DNA from: Rehmannia glutinosa
Lineage: Eukaryota > Streptophyta > Magnoliopsida > Lamiales > Orobanchaceae
Direction: 5' to 3'
Length of the DNA stretch: 64,000 nt
Assembly: GCA_016081115.2 (NCBI GenBank)
Contig: CM071930.1
Span: forward strand, 37,361,335 to 37,425,334
The stretch's first letter is position 1. Each line of letters begins with the position of its first letter. The translations under genes were made by a program, and so were the position numbers. The notes under the pieces are model-generated. The model saw nothing but the letters and a program-made list of their open reading frames with translations. It was not told the DNA's origin and did not search any database. Shown here one piece after another: positions 21,867 through 33,387 of the stretch.

Positions 21867-23431
21867 TGTAGGTCCCAAAGGGTGTGGTGTAAGGTTTAGA
21901 AGGGGGAGGGGAGGCTGAATAAACCTTACCAAATTTTCATTTTTTAGTCTTTTTAAGAATTTTAACAGAGTTGACTCAAATCAGCTGTGTCCTTGGGGAA
22001 CAGCTAGGTTGGCTATCTTCAGCTAAGTTATCCACTCAACAGACTCGACTGAGATGTTGATAGTATAACTTGGCTGCGTCAGCTAACACTTAATTTTAGT
22101 TGATTTGGTTTTTAACAACGAAAGACTTAACACCCTCTGATTGATTAAAGCTCGTTTTTAACACTTGTTTTAGCACTTGTTATTTATTAGTTGGATAGCA
22201 AATTAAGTCTAACATCAGATATGAAAAATATAAGCAAGAAAGTAAATGCTGAAAGTAAATGACACAAACATTTTATAGTGGTTCGAGGATGGGGTAATTC
22301 CTCTAATCCACTCTTCTCCAACTCATGTAGGAATCCACTAGGTAATAGATCAAGTTACAAAGTAGTTCTCAGTCTAGAGACAGCCTTGATCACACAGCTG
22401 GCTTCTCCTGCGACTCAACTTCTTCACAAGACAGCTACCTTGCCACTTCAACTGCCTTCAAGTCTTTGGATTTGTTCACACAGCCCTCCAACAAACTTGA
22501 ATCTCCTGTTTCGACCTTGAACCTTCTACAACTCCTTCAACTTGGAGAGTAGACTCCTTTTTGTTCTTTAAAACGTTTCCTCTTCAATTGGTTGAAGTTA
22601 TCTTTCCTTCATAGCATGTGTTGTATCGAGTTCCTTTGAGTTTTAGGCTTGAGGAATTTTCTGGATAAGCTTGAGAATATTGCAGGTTATACTTGTTTGA
22701 TAAATGCTTGATTCGTTCGTGCTAGATTCAGGTAACCTTGTCTCAAATGCTTCCTCAGTCTTTTATAGTGCCCATTTGAAAATTTGCCCGTTGAAGAGAT
22801 CAGCTATTTTCAAATGACACTTCTTGTTCGTTGGCTTGTCTTTTCTTAGTCTACAACACTTGTGATGTTGACCCTTCCTCGTATTGAATGGCTCTGCAGC
22901 TTTACAGCGTCTGACACAAGCTTCAATATTTCCCATTGGCTTATTCCTTTTGCTTGTTTCTGGGCCAAACACTTTAAGACCTAGCAACTTAGACATATTA
23001 CTATATCGAGTAATATTCTTGACTTTCTTCCAACGGATCAATTTCAGTTGTCTTGACTTGACTGCTGCCTTTACCCCTTGTGACTTGAGTCTGCTCCAAT
23101 CATGAGAATGACTCAACTATCACTTCAACTGTTAGACTTGGCTCCTTTCATTGACTTGACTGACACTTCCTCAAACTTTACACAGTTATTCCTCAGCTGG
23201 CTCTCCTTCAGTCGAATCCTTGACTTCCTTTTTGGCCATACTCAGCTGACACACAGCAGAGTCTTCACTCTAGTCTGCAGTTGACTTCTTGTATTCTTGA
23301 CTTAGCTGACTTCACTCAGCTCTTTCAGTCTTATCTATTACAACATATAATTACAAGGAAAATGGGGTGCCAACTTCCTAGTCTAAGTTTTACATGGTAT
23401 CATCAAAATCTAACAAATAAATTTTCTAACA
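21867..23431 (-). repeat. SIRE-type Copia LTR, inverted; displaced 3' LTR of element C2
   Basis: Reads on the minus strand from TGTTAGAAAA to GGGACCTACA, 1565 bp. It closely matches the LTR at 27936-29483, including segments missing from the C3 LTRs (for example the CAGCTAACACTTAATTTTAG region), so it belongs to the same element copy rather than to C3. It is followed on its 3' side by TTCAC (reverse complement of 21862-21866), the same duplication that precedes the 5' LTR of C2. On its 5' side is a purine tract, AAAAAGGGAGAAAT on the minus strand. Confidence 0.85.
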
Positions 23432-23526
23432 ATTTCTCCCTTTTTGATGATACCAAAACTTAAACAAAAAAAAAACAGTTTATTCAACCCCCCTTCTAAA
23501 CCTTACAACACACCCATTGGTACTTA
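23432..23526. other. C2 3'-UTR stub plus 54-bp LTR-like end: inversion junction J1
   Basis: 23432-23466 is the polypurine tract and last bases of a SIRE-type 3' UTR (minus strand), matching C3 37909-37940. At about 23467 it abruptly changes to AGTTTATTCAACCCCCC...GGTACTTACA (to 23526), which resembles the last 54 bp of the same LTR family in plus orientation but is followed by non-element sequence instead of a primer-binding site. Confidence 0.6.
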
Positions 23527-23840
23527 CAGAAACAGAGAAGAAAAGCCAAGAAATTCATTTCTTCAGGCATATAAGGCAACCGATCTCCCTACCTGCCCAA
23601 ATGTCTTTGTTCTGTTTAATCTTTCAAAACACATAGGTACAGGTCTCCCTACTAGGGTGACCGATCACTCTCTTCACAGAGAAGTTGTCGGATTTTTGTC
23701 AAAAATAAAGTTCAAGAAGTACTTCAATTACTTAGTAAAAATCAAATGAAATGTATTGAAGTATTTGGATAACTTTTGGAAACATTGTTTTGATATAAAA
23801 CTTATTTATATGAAATCATCAAAATAAAAACATTATTTTA
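23527..23840. other. Unassigned stretch before the Gypsy remnant
   Basis: No coding signal recognised. It contains a CCGATCTCCCTACCTGCCC / CAGGTCTCCCTACTAGGG pair (about 23580 and 23641) and AT-rich sequence. It may belong to the Gypsy gag region, but too little is conserved to say. Confidence 0.3.
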
Positions 23841-23842
23841 AC

Positions 23843-24410
23843 ATGGAGTCCCCACCGAAAGACCAAGCGCAAGACCAGAGAAGGAGACAAGAACCAACCT
23901 CAAAGCAGCAGAAGGAATGGTGGGCGAGCAATAATTCCTTTAAGTGCACCACTGACAAAAGTTTTAGCTGCCGCTCAAGAGAAGAAAATCATAGAACCCC
24001 CTTGGAGGATGAGAGACAGTTCCACACGACTTCAGTCCAACCTTTATTGCCATTTCCATCATGATATGGGACACACTACTGAAGCTTGCATTCAGCTAAG
24101 GAAGAAAATTGAGAGGCTAATTCAAAAGGGTCATCTACAAGAGTACTTGGATCACCTCAATGTGCATCAAGATCATTATTGTGCTCGGGAAAAAGGTAGT
24201 ATGGGACGCCCCCTATCACGCCATGAAGACAGTCCAATTCATCCCTCAGGGATTCCTTACCCCCACAATGCAGACTTCGAACAACACCTCCGGAAATGAT
24301 CCTGGGTCGCTTCCTCCCTGGTTCACCTTAAGCTGAAGCTCACCATGGAATATGGAATGGGCGTGACTATTGGGGATATCGAGATTACCCAGAAACACTA
24401 CGCGATAACA
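23843..24410 (+). pseudogene. Tat-type Gypsy gag zinc-knuckle and protease-end remnant
   Basis: The plus strand encodes PLSAPLTKVLAAAQEKKIIE then WRMRDSS and the zinc-knuckle block YCHFHHDMGHTTEAC (C-x2-H-x-H-x4-H-x4-C style) followed by LRKKIERLIQKGHLQEYL, typical of the end of Gag in Tat-type Ty3/Gypsy elements. From about 24308, VASSLVHLKLKLTMEYGMGV resembles the stretch after the retropepsin domain in the same lineage. The intervening protease core and all of RT, RNase H and integrase are missing, so the copy has large internal deletions. Confidence 0.75.
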
Positions 24411-24795
24411 CTGGATGGGAGGGGCCTTCTCATGGGGGTTCTCAAAAATAAGCCTCATTCGGTGCTCTCATATGGGAGGGGCCTCCTCACAGTGGTCCTT
24501 GTAAATAAATCCCATCCGGTACTCCTGGATGGGAAGAGCCTCCTCACGGGGTCCTCGTACATAGACTTCATCCAACGCTCCCGAATGGGGAGTGGCCTCC
24601 TCATGGGGTCCTCTTAAATAAACCTCATTCGGCGCTATTGGATGGGAGGGGTCTCCTCACAAAGGTCCTCATAAATAAACCTCTATCGGCACTCCCATTG
24701 GGGAGGGGCCTCCTCATGGGGGTCGTCGTAAATAAACCTCCATGGGCGTACCCGGTGGGGAGGGTCTCCCTTATAGGGGTCCTCATAAATTTTCC
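24411..24795 (+). repeat. 57-bp tandem repeat, about 6.7 copies
   Basis: Units start at 24411, 24468, 24525, 24581, 24638, 24695 and about 24752, so the period is 57 (one of 56). Each unit reads roughly GGATGGGAGGGGCCTCCTCA, then GGTCCTCRTAAATAAACCTC and CATTCGGCGCTC. The array lies between the Gypsy gag/protease remnant and the antisense ORF, the 3'-UTR position where Tat-lineage elements often carry tandem repeats. Confidence 0.92.
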
Positions 24796-25299
24796 TTCCT
24801 CACCAACATACAGTACATGGATATACAACGAAAAGAAGGCAAAAATACTAAGACATGCATGGAAAGGAATCAATACACAATCAGAGCAATAAATGAAATA
24901 AGAGATTCGGGAAGCGCTCCCCGAGTTCCTGAAGGGCGCCCTCTTTGGGCTCCGGAAGGGTGCTCCTAATCTCTACATAAGAATCTTCGGCCATTCCGTA
25001 AGAACTAAGGCTTCCTCCCAAGAGGGAGGATGCATCTCCACACCAAATGTGAACAAGTCCCCACCAACAAAAAATCATGTGCAAATATATCAAGAAAAGC
25101 GTAAAGAGATGAATATGCATAAAGAAAAGCACAAGTATGAGTGTAACATCAAAGCAACAAGACATTGTCCGGCCTCTCGGGGACAAATAAACATCTTAGT
25201 TGAATAAGAAAGAAAAATATCCAAGCATAGAAAGCAAGCCGTAAACAAGTGGGCTGAAAGCAAGGGCCATCTAGCCGGATAAACTATCACTACTCAGAC

Positions 25300-27130
25300 A
25301 TGGGGGGCTCCACCCTCCTCTATAGCATCGGCATTGCCAATCTTCTCTCCATCGTTACTGCCCATACCATTGTCTCCCTCGAAAACATCCTATAAAGCCT
25401 CAATCTCTCCCTCCTCCTCCTCATCAGAAACTCCACAATCCAGGATAACTATCACCTCATGGGAGGCCTTCCCACTCTCTTGTAGCAGCTTACGACAATG
25501 CACTGCCTTATCTAAGTAGGAGGATGACTCCCTCATCAAATCCGAACGGTAATACAAGGACGTCTTGTAGGCCTCCACCGAGCTGGATCTCTCCTTAGCT
25601 AATAACTGGACGCCGATAGGAGACTGAAAGAAAACCTCACCCATCTTTGCCTCATGTTCAAGCTGAGCCTTCACCCGCTCATACTTCTTAGGCAAATCAG
25701 ATATTTGGCCCTCGTGTAGACTAACACCCGCCTTGAGGTTCTTCACATCACTCTGAAGTTGGCGGTCCTCCATCTACACCACCTCGCCCTAATGGTTAGA
25801 TGCCATAGCAAGGTTCAGAATCTGCACCAAAATTTGCTTAAGCCCTAATTGAATGAAAGGAAGCAAGAATGAAGAATGAAGATGTAAAGTAACCACGAAG
25901 CTTACCATGCGACATCTCCATAGACATGTGTCTCGATGTCCTTAAAGGACAGAGATCCAATGTGGGACTGATCCAGTGATAGTGCTCCTCTAGTGTTGGC
26001 ATACCCCATGCCAGAATTTGTGAAGTCCCAATAGGATTGAATCCCCTCACGATGGTTCACCTCACCGAAAAAAAGAACTCGGGAATTAATGGTATCGGGA
26101 ACAACATCACTAGGCTCTATCATCGGCATCTTCCCCCAAAAGAGCCATAAGGAGGATGAGGAGCAAGAACAACATCAGCACGATCCCTAGAATGAGAACC
26201 GGGGCACCAATCACTCTCTGGCCAGTGAGGGCGCAACCCTCGCTCACCATCACTCCGAGGCAGGGCGCTCGAGCTCCCGCTAGTAGCAGATTTTTCCCTG
26301 GCCTTCTTCTTGAAAGCCATCAACTCAGCAATGTTATAACTCTCCTTTGCTGAAGAACAAATAAGAAGCAATATCAGAGAACAAAAACAATCAAGTATAC
26401 AAGTAAAAGAGAGGAACAGTACAAGGAAGTAAAGCAATATTGAGTACCCAAGAAATCCATAACATTCAGAAGACTCTTAAACAACCATTTGGATCTATAA
26501 ATCTCCAATAATTCCTTGTGCGAAGCAGCAGTGCCATGGGCCGACTTGGCCTCCGAAACCTACTCGTGGTGGAACTCCCAACCATTATTCGACACATAAA
26601 AAAAATCCTCTTTCCATAGCCCGCTAGGAGAGGGGAGTCCCGTAAGAAACTAACATTGGGGGGCGAGGAAAGAAATGGAAGAAAGTATTTCCCAAAAACT
26701 TCTTGGCATAGAACAAGGAATGGAATCCATCTACAGTCGCGGGCATATCCAACTCTTGCATGGCATACTCATATCCCCGTATGCATGCATAAGCCGGGGA
26801 ATAGTAAAACAAATTGAGAAGCTGTAAAGATACATTGTAATGAAGCCCTCGGGTGGATAAGTAAGTCTACTCTCCGACCCTAGGGCCAACATCCGGAACG
26901 TTGAAGGGAGCCCCAAATGCTCCCTCAATCTATGAAGATATTGAAACGAAACCTTGTTGACTAACTCTCCTAGGACAATTGCCCGACGCCCAGGAGGAGG
27001 CTTATGCTGATATTTAGGCTGGTGAACCTCTTTGAGACTATCCTCCTCAGACTCCTCCTCAGGAACCTCATCACTCGGACTTGAATCTAACTCAAGCTCT
27101 ACTTTCCCCTCACCATCATAACATAACTTC
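25300..27130 (-). pseudogene. Antisense additional ORF of the Gypsy element (putative gypsy-type transposon domain), frameshifted
   Basis: Minus-strand coding blocks in several frames: an acidic leader (SDEVPEEESEEDS, about 27070), LREHLGLPSTFRMLALG and LTYPPEGFITMYLYSFSICF (about 26928-26830), a middle part with AFKKKAREKSATSGSSSALP (about 26310), and a coiled-coil-like C-terminus (25773-25390: LEHEAKMGEVFFQSPIGVQL, ending VSDEEEEGEIEAL). The YPPEGF block is characteristic of the plant domain described as putative gypsy-type transposon protein (PF04195-like). Antisense ORFs between pol and the 3' LTR are known in Tat-lineage elements such as Grande and RIRE2. Stops and frame changes after SFSICFTIP show decay. 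Its function is unknown. Confidence 0.7.
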
Positions 27131-27479
27131 GGACGCTGGAGAGGGAATATTTAAGCCCACTGATAAATGTGGAAACGGAATAACAGAACCAAAAATTGAA
27201 CAGACAATGATGCCCTGGCCCCCGAGCGGAAGTGAAGAAAGGCGTAGTCCAAAATCTGGCCCAAAATATGAGAAACATCCGGAGAATACGGAGAAATACG
27301 GAAGAAAGAATAGACGGGGGGCTTGGGCTGCCCCCCGGGGGCACCCTTGCCCACTCTGGGGAGGCACCCCGGGGCATCCTATCTCGACTCTCGGGCTCTT
27401 ATCTCTCTCCTTACTACTTGATGTACTCCACTCCTCACTACAACTCTCCATGAGCCCTCTCCTCAATTCTCAAGAAATT

Positions 27480-27700
27480 TTCACTTAGTGTTCTACCAAG
27501 CAAAAAAAATCAAAGTTAAAGAGTAGAGAGAGAAATATTACCTTTGGAAGACATGGTCAAGACTCTCCTTCCAAGTGTGTCCTTGTATAAGAATGGTCAA
27601 AGAATCTCAAGACAAAACAAGATAAAAATAAGACAAGCCACACACAGTATCATTTCCCACACTGCTCTATTCTCTCACAGCACTAGAGCTGGAGGGCTTA
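27480..27700 (+). other. 3' leader and purine tract of the Gypsy element
   Basis: Non-coding stretch between the antisense ORF and the LTR. It ends GAGCTGGAGGGCTTA immediately before TGTTGG at 27701; the purine-rich part could be the plus-strand primer site. Confidence 0.4.
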
Positions 27701-27935
27701 TGTTGGAGGCAAAAACGACATTTAATAATTAATAGATAATTCGGTTTATATATTGGAATAATATTAATTGTCCAATAGGCAATTAATGGAATAACCCAGC
27801 CCAAAAGAGTCCAAAACTGGCCCATATGCCTGTTTGTCCTACACGGTCCACAAGACCCATCACCTAGGTATATAAATGTCTCTCCTCTTCATTTGTAAGT
27901 TATTTCTCTCATAATCACTCTTACGCATTATTCAC
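27701..27935 (+). repeat. First half of a Gypsy LTR, interrupted by Copia C2
   Basis: Begins TGTTGGAGGCAAAAACG and runs through a TATATAAATG TATA-like site (about 27870) to GCATTATTCAC. The last five bases, TTCAC (27931-27935), are the target duplication of C2. The other half is found inverted at 21625-21866. Together they would make an LTR of about 470 bp. Confidence 0.65.
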
Positions 27936-29483
27936 TGTTAGGAAATCTATTTGTTAGATTTTGATGATACCATGTAAAACTTAGACTAAGAGGTTGGCAC
28001 CCCATTTTCCTTGTAATTCTATGTTGTAATAGATAGGACTGAAAGAGCTAAGTGAAGTCAGCAAAGTCAAGAATACAAGAAGTCAACTGCAAACTAGAGT
28101 GAAGACTCTGTTGTGTGTCAGCTGAGTATGGCCAAAAAGGAAGTCAAAGATTCGGCTGAAGGAGAGCCAGCTAAGGAACAACTGTGTAAAGTTTGAGGAA
28201 GTGTCAGTCAAGTCAATGAAAGGAGCCAAGTCTAACAGTTGAAGTGATAGTTGAGTCATTCTCATGATTGGAGCAGACTCAAGTCATAAGGGGTAAAGGC
28301 AGCAGTCAAGTCAAGATAACTGACATTGATCCGTTGGAAGAAAGCCAAGAATATTACTCGATATAGTAATATGTCCAAGCTGCCAGGTCTTAAAGTGTTT
28401 GGTCCAGAAACATGCAAAAGGAATAAGCCAATGGGAAACACTGAAGCTTGTGTCAAACCCTGTAAAGCTGCAGAGCCATTTAATACGAGGAAGGGTCAAC
28501 ATCACAAGTGCTGCAGACCAAGAAAAGACAATCCAACGAACAAGAAGTGTCATTTGAAAATAACTTATCTCGTCAACGGGAAAATTTTCAAATGAGCACT
28601 ATAAAAGGCTAAGGAAGCATTTGAGAAAAGGTTACCTGAACCTAGCACGAACGAATCGAGCATTTATCAAGCAAGTATAACCTGCAATATTCTCAAGCTT
28701 ATCTAGAAAATTTCTCAAGCCTAAAACTCAAAGAAACTCGACCCAACACACATTGTGAAGGAAAGATAACTTCAACCAGTTGAAGAGGAAACATTTTAAA
28801 GAACAAAAAGGGGTCTAATCTCCAAGTTGGAGGAGTTGTAGAAAAGGTTCAAGGTCGAACCAGGAGATTCAAGTTTGTTGGAGGGCTGTGTGAACAAATC
28901 CAAAGACTTGAAGGGAGCTGAAGTAGCAAGGCACCTGTCTTGTGAAGAAGCTGAGTCACAGGAGAAGCCAGCTGTGTGATCAAGGCTGTCTCTAGACTAA
29001 GAACTACTTTGTAACTTGATCTGTTACCTAGCGGATTCCTCCAGGAGTTGGAGAAGAGTGGATTAGAGGAATTACCCCATCCTCGAACCATTATAAAATA
29101 TTTGTGTCATTTACTTTCTTGCTTATATTTTTCATATCTGCTGTTAGACTTAATTTGCTATCCAACTGATAAATAACTAGTGCCAAAACAAGTGTTAAAA
29201 ATGAGCTTTAATCAATCAAAGGGTGTTAAGTCTTCCGCTGTTAAAAACCAAATCAACTAAAGTTAAGTGTTAGTTGACGCAGCTAAGTTATACTATCAAC
29301 AGCTCAGTCGAGTCTATTGAGTGGGTAACTTAGCTGAAGATAGCCAACCTAGCTGTCCCCCAAGGACACAACTGAATTGAGTCAACTCTGTTGAAATTCT
29401 TAAAAAGACTAAAAAGTGAAAATTTGGTAAGGTTTATTCAACCTTCCCCTCTAAGCCCTACACCACAGCCCTTGGGACCTACA
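27936..29483 (+). repeat. 5' LTR of C2
   Basis: 1548 bp from TGTTAGGAAATC to GGGACCTACA, preceded by TTCAC and followed by AG and the primer-binding site. It closely resembles the inverted LTR at 21867-23431 over its whole length. Confidence 0.92.
28600..28607 (+). promoter_or_regulatory. TATA box of the C2 LTR promoter
   Basis: TATAAAAG in context GAGCACTATAAAAGGC. The same site is at equivalent positions in the C3 LTRs (for example 48263-48271 on the minus strand), so it likely sets the U3/R boundary a few tens of bases downstream. Confidence 0.6.
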
Positions 29484-29485
29484 AG

Positions 29486-29497
29486 TGGTATCAGAGC
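29486..29497 (+). other. Primer-binding site of C2
   Basis: TGGTATCAGAGC, two bases after the LTR end, the standard initiator-Met tRNA site of plant Copia elements. Confidence 0.9.
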
Positions 29498-29610
29498 GGT
29501 TGGTTCATTGTGCCTTCCGCACTGGTTACTGAACTAGATCTCAATCTTTTTGAAAAGATTTAACACTTGTGTTTTCAAAATCTTTCATCTTCAAAAGCAA
29601 AGTTATTATC

Positions 29611-31454
29611 ATGGAAGCAAATCTAACTCGTATTCCAATGTTCACTGTGGAAGAGCTTGATGACTAGAAGATTCGTATGCAGGCTCATCTATCCGCTTTA
29701 CATGAAGAAATGTGGCTTGTGATAGAGGATGGGCCATTGGAAATACTCAAAGTCAATATTGTTGTAAGAAGAGCAGCTGTAGCTGAAGGAGAAGAAGCTG
29801 ATGCTGAAGCTAGACCAACCATGGTTGAAAAACCGCGCACTGAATGGACAAATGAAGATAGAAAGAGATATAACCTGGACAATGTGGCCAAGGATATACT
29901 CTATAAGACGTTGGACAAGGCGATGTTCAACAGAGTCAAGTCGTGCAAATCAGCCAAAGAAATCTGGGATAAGCTAACCCTGATTTGTGAAGGATCAGAA
30001 CAGATTAAGGGGAATAAATTAACTGTTGTTGTTCAAAAATTTGAAAATTTTAAAATGTTTGCAGGTAAGAATCTGGATCAGCTGGATGCCAGATTCACAG
30101 AGATAACAAATGAGCTTTCAGCTCTTGGGAAAGAGTACACTCAGAAGGAGATGTGCATGAAGATATTAAGAACCCTCCCAGCTGAATGGGAAATGAAGGT
30201 CATGGCTCTGAGACATTCAATGGACCTCTCAAGAACATATAATCATGAGCTATTCTCAGACCTCAAAGCTTATGAGTTTGAGCTGAGAAGGAAAGAGCAA
30301 GAGGAAACAGATGTACCCAAGACAGCTGCACTATTGGCCAGTGATGGGAAGAAAGCGAAGCCAAAGGAGACCATTGACCAGGAGGAAATTGCCCTCATGG
30401 TAAACAGATTCAACAAGTTCTTTAACAAGAACTATAAAAGAAACAAGGTGAAACCTCCAAGAGATATTCAGCACCTTCCAAAGCAAGGGAGGACAAGCCG
30501 CCCAATAGAGTTGAACATCAGAGAGCTGATAATCAGAGAACTGAGAGAGCTGATCAGAGAGCTAAAAACTTGTGTTGGAATTGTAGACAACCAGGACATT
30601 TTGCTGTTGACTGTTCATATCCTCCAGTCAACAAATACAGAAATGAGGAAGAAAGAAGAGTCTTCAGGGAAAGAAGACAAGAAAAGAAGAAAGCCATATT
30701 GGCTGCTGAGACTGTTGAACCAACCAAGTGCAAAGAAGCAGCAGACTCAGATAGTAGTGAAGCTGACTACTCAAGTGATACAGAGGAAGAGGCTTTGATC
30801 TGCCTCACGGCCAAAGAACAAGATCAACAAGATCAAGAAGATGAGGTACATTCTAGCTCATCTCATTCTGATTCAAGTGATAGTGATTGTGATACACACA
30901 CTTAATCACCCACAGATCTTTATGATTCATTAGGCAAAATGATGAAAGATTTTGAGCACATTAAAACCTCACACACACTTTTGAATGAGGAAAACAGCCA
31001 GCTTAAAAGCCAAAACTCACATCTGACAAAAGAGTTGAGCACTCTGAGTCATATAGCTGATGAGAACACTAAGCTGAAGGCTGCAAATGCCAAGATCATA
31101 GCAGAGTTAGCTGCTACTGATAAAAGAGAAAAAGATCTTAAAAATGTGATTGCCACATTTACAAAAGCATCCAAATCACTGGATGAACTCATTATGAGCC
31201 AAAAAGAGAGTGGAGACAAGACAGGCATAGGATTCAATTCCTTTGTGCATAGTCAAACTCCAAGAGTGATTTTGGAAAAAATATCTTCAAGCAATGAAGG
31301 TATCCAAAAACCCAAAACACCATATGTTGCACCCACATTCACACCAAAATACAATCACAATCATACTAGCCTTGGTTATAAAGGAAAAGGAAAGAAGCTA
31401 GTAGAGTATGCTGAAACGACAGCTGAGAAGAAATTCAGAAAGGTCCATCAGTAG
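29611..31454 (+). pseudogene. C2 gag (UBN2-type capsid region plus zinc knuckle), broken
   Basis: ATG at 29611 (MEANLTRIPMF). A TAG at about 29665 stands where Trp is expected (EELDD-stop-KIRMQ); the same frame then runs to about 30550. The core block LDNVAKDILYKTLDKAMFN is at about 29872-29928, and LGKEYTQKEMCMKILRTLP at about 30127-30180. After a frameshift the CCHC knuckle CWNCRQPGHFAVDC is at about 30573-30614. An acidic Ser-rich stretch, a TAA at 30903-30905, and a coiled-coil-like part (LNEENSQLKSQNSHLTKEL) follow to the stop at 31452-31454. C3 carries the homologous gag at 45161-47301. Confidence 0.88.
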
Positions 31455-31683
31455 ACTCCTAATAGAAAATACTCTGTAAGAGCCAAACAGAGCTACCAAA
31501 AGCCCTAGAAATTTCATCAAAGAAATACATATGATGGGAATGGTAGAAACTATCCAAACCAAGCTGATTGGAACAACAATGTGAAATATCAACAAAGACC
31601 TATGGGATACAAGCCAAAATGGCAAAGACCTCAACCTCAGCAAAGGTCATTCCCAAGGCAAAAGAGTTACTATCAGCACACAT

Positions 31684-33364
31684 ATGCACCCAAGCACTAG
31701 ACTCAGAAATTTCACAACTACCCCAAGAAAGCAGTTGCTAAAACAAACACACAGGCATACAGACAAAAGAGACAGTTGTATGATCCTAAAACCCCCAAGC
31801 AATTTGCTAATGTGCATTATGATTATGATACTGATAGATGACAATCTCTTAGAGCCAGATCATCTGGTTATAGGTTGGTTGGAGCATCTTATAGCACTAA
31901 CCCCCCAGGACCTAGGCAAGTATGGGTACCTAAAAACTGATTTCCTTGATTGCAGGTTCAAGGAATAGTTGAGTGCCAAGGAACCTGGTACATGGATAGT
32001 GGTTGTTCCAGACATATAACAGGAAATAAAAGAAATCTGTCAAGATTCAAGGAGACTAAAGGTGCTAAAGTCATATTTGGAGGAAATGAAGCTCCAGGGG
32101 AGATCAAAGGCACATGATCCATCAAGAAGAATGGACTAGAGATCACAAATATTGCTGATGTTGAAGGCCTCAACTTCAACCTGTTAAGCATCAGCCAACT
32201 ATGTGACAAAGGCTACAATGTAGGATTCAACATGGGGATATGCCAGATCAAAGATGCTGAATCTAATGAAATTGTGCTGCAAGGAACAAGGCAAAAGAAT
32301 ATGTACGTAGTGGATTGGTCTACTGCTACACCAAGCACATGTCTCATAGCTAGAAATGAGTAGAATCTGTTGGTTGTGGCATAAGAAGCTGAGTCACTGA
32401 ATTTCAAGACAATCAACAAGCTTGCAAGAATTCATCTTGTGGAAGGATTGCCAGACTCAGTGTACAAGAAAGAAAGCATATGTGATGCATGCCAGATGGG
32501 AAAGCAAGTCAAATCATCATATAAGGATAAGCCAAGTCCTTCTTCAACCAGGATATTGCATCTGTTGCATATGGATTTATTTGGTCCGGTTGAGCCAGCT
32601 AGCATCAGTGGAAAGAAATACACCTTAGTGGTAGTGGATGACTATTCAAGATATACATGGACAATTTTCATGTGTGAAAAGAAAGAAACACTGCATAAGT
32701 TACCTCAGCTGATAAGAAGAGTTCAAAATGAGAACCGTCAAACCATTATAAAGATAAGATCTGAGAGGGGAACTGAGTTTGTCAATGGAATTATAACTCA
32801 GTATTGTGTTGAAAATGGTATTTCTCATGAGTTATCACAGCAAGGACTCCACATCAGAATGGAGTAGCTGAAAGAAGGAACAAAACTCTCAAGGAAGCTG
32901 CAAGGACAATGTTAGCTGAAGCTGGATTGCCTAAGAGATTTTGGGCTGAAGCCATAAATACAGCATGCTATACTCAAAATAGATGCATGATTAACAGGCA
33001 ATTGACCAATACTCCCTATGAGATTTGGACACGGAGAAAGCCAAATGTTGGATATTTCAAGATACTTGGATGTAAATGTTTTATCCACAACAATGTTAAT
33101 GACAATCTGAAGGCTTTTGATGCTAAAGCTGATGAAGGTATCTTTTTGGGATACTCAGCTGAAAGTAAAGCCTATAGAGTGCTAAACAAGAGGACTATGG
33201 TCACATAAGAGTCTATCCATGTGGTATTTGATGAACCCGATGTAAATGGAGAAGACATTGATGAGTTAGCTGATAAGCAGAATCAGCCGACTATGCAGGA
33301 GAGTCCTTATGTTGAAGCAGAAGTGAGAGCACTCAACCCTGATGATGATGAGATAGCTGAATCT
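31684..33364 (+). pseudogene. C2 protease and integrase, many stops
   Basis: The protease region has GTWYMDSGCSRHITGN (about 31980-32025), with the active-site Asp in DSG as usual for this lineage. FNLLSISQLCDKGYNVGFNMG follows at about 32177. The integrase zinc region includes CDACQMGKQ (about 32480) and the catalytic core HMDLFGPVEP (about 32568), with Asp in MDLFGP; the second catalytic block reads RSERGTEF, so the usual Asp of RSDRGTEF (kept in C3) is Glu here. The third block is frameshifted near 32845. At least one stop (TGA at 32114-32116, KGT-stop-SIKK) is shared with C3. Further stops interrupt the region. Confidence 0.85.
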
Positions 33365-33387
33365 CAAAGACAGCTGGAGGTCTACAG

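Noticed and set aside
21867..23431. Solo LTR
   Set aside because: The two flanks (GTGAA and ATTTC) are not a duplication, and a purine tract adjoins its inner side. It is a displaced 3' LTR instead.
27099..27488. Several overlapping 60-135 residue open frames around 27.1-27.5 kb
   Set aside because: Pro/Gly/Arg-rich readings in all frames of GC-rich DNA next to the Gypsy antisense ORF; no family resemblance and no consistent frame.
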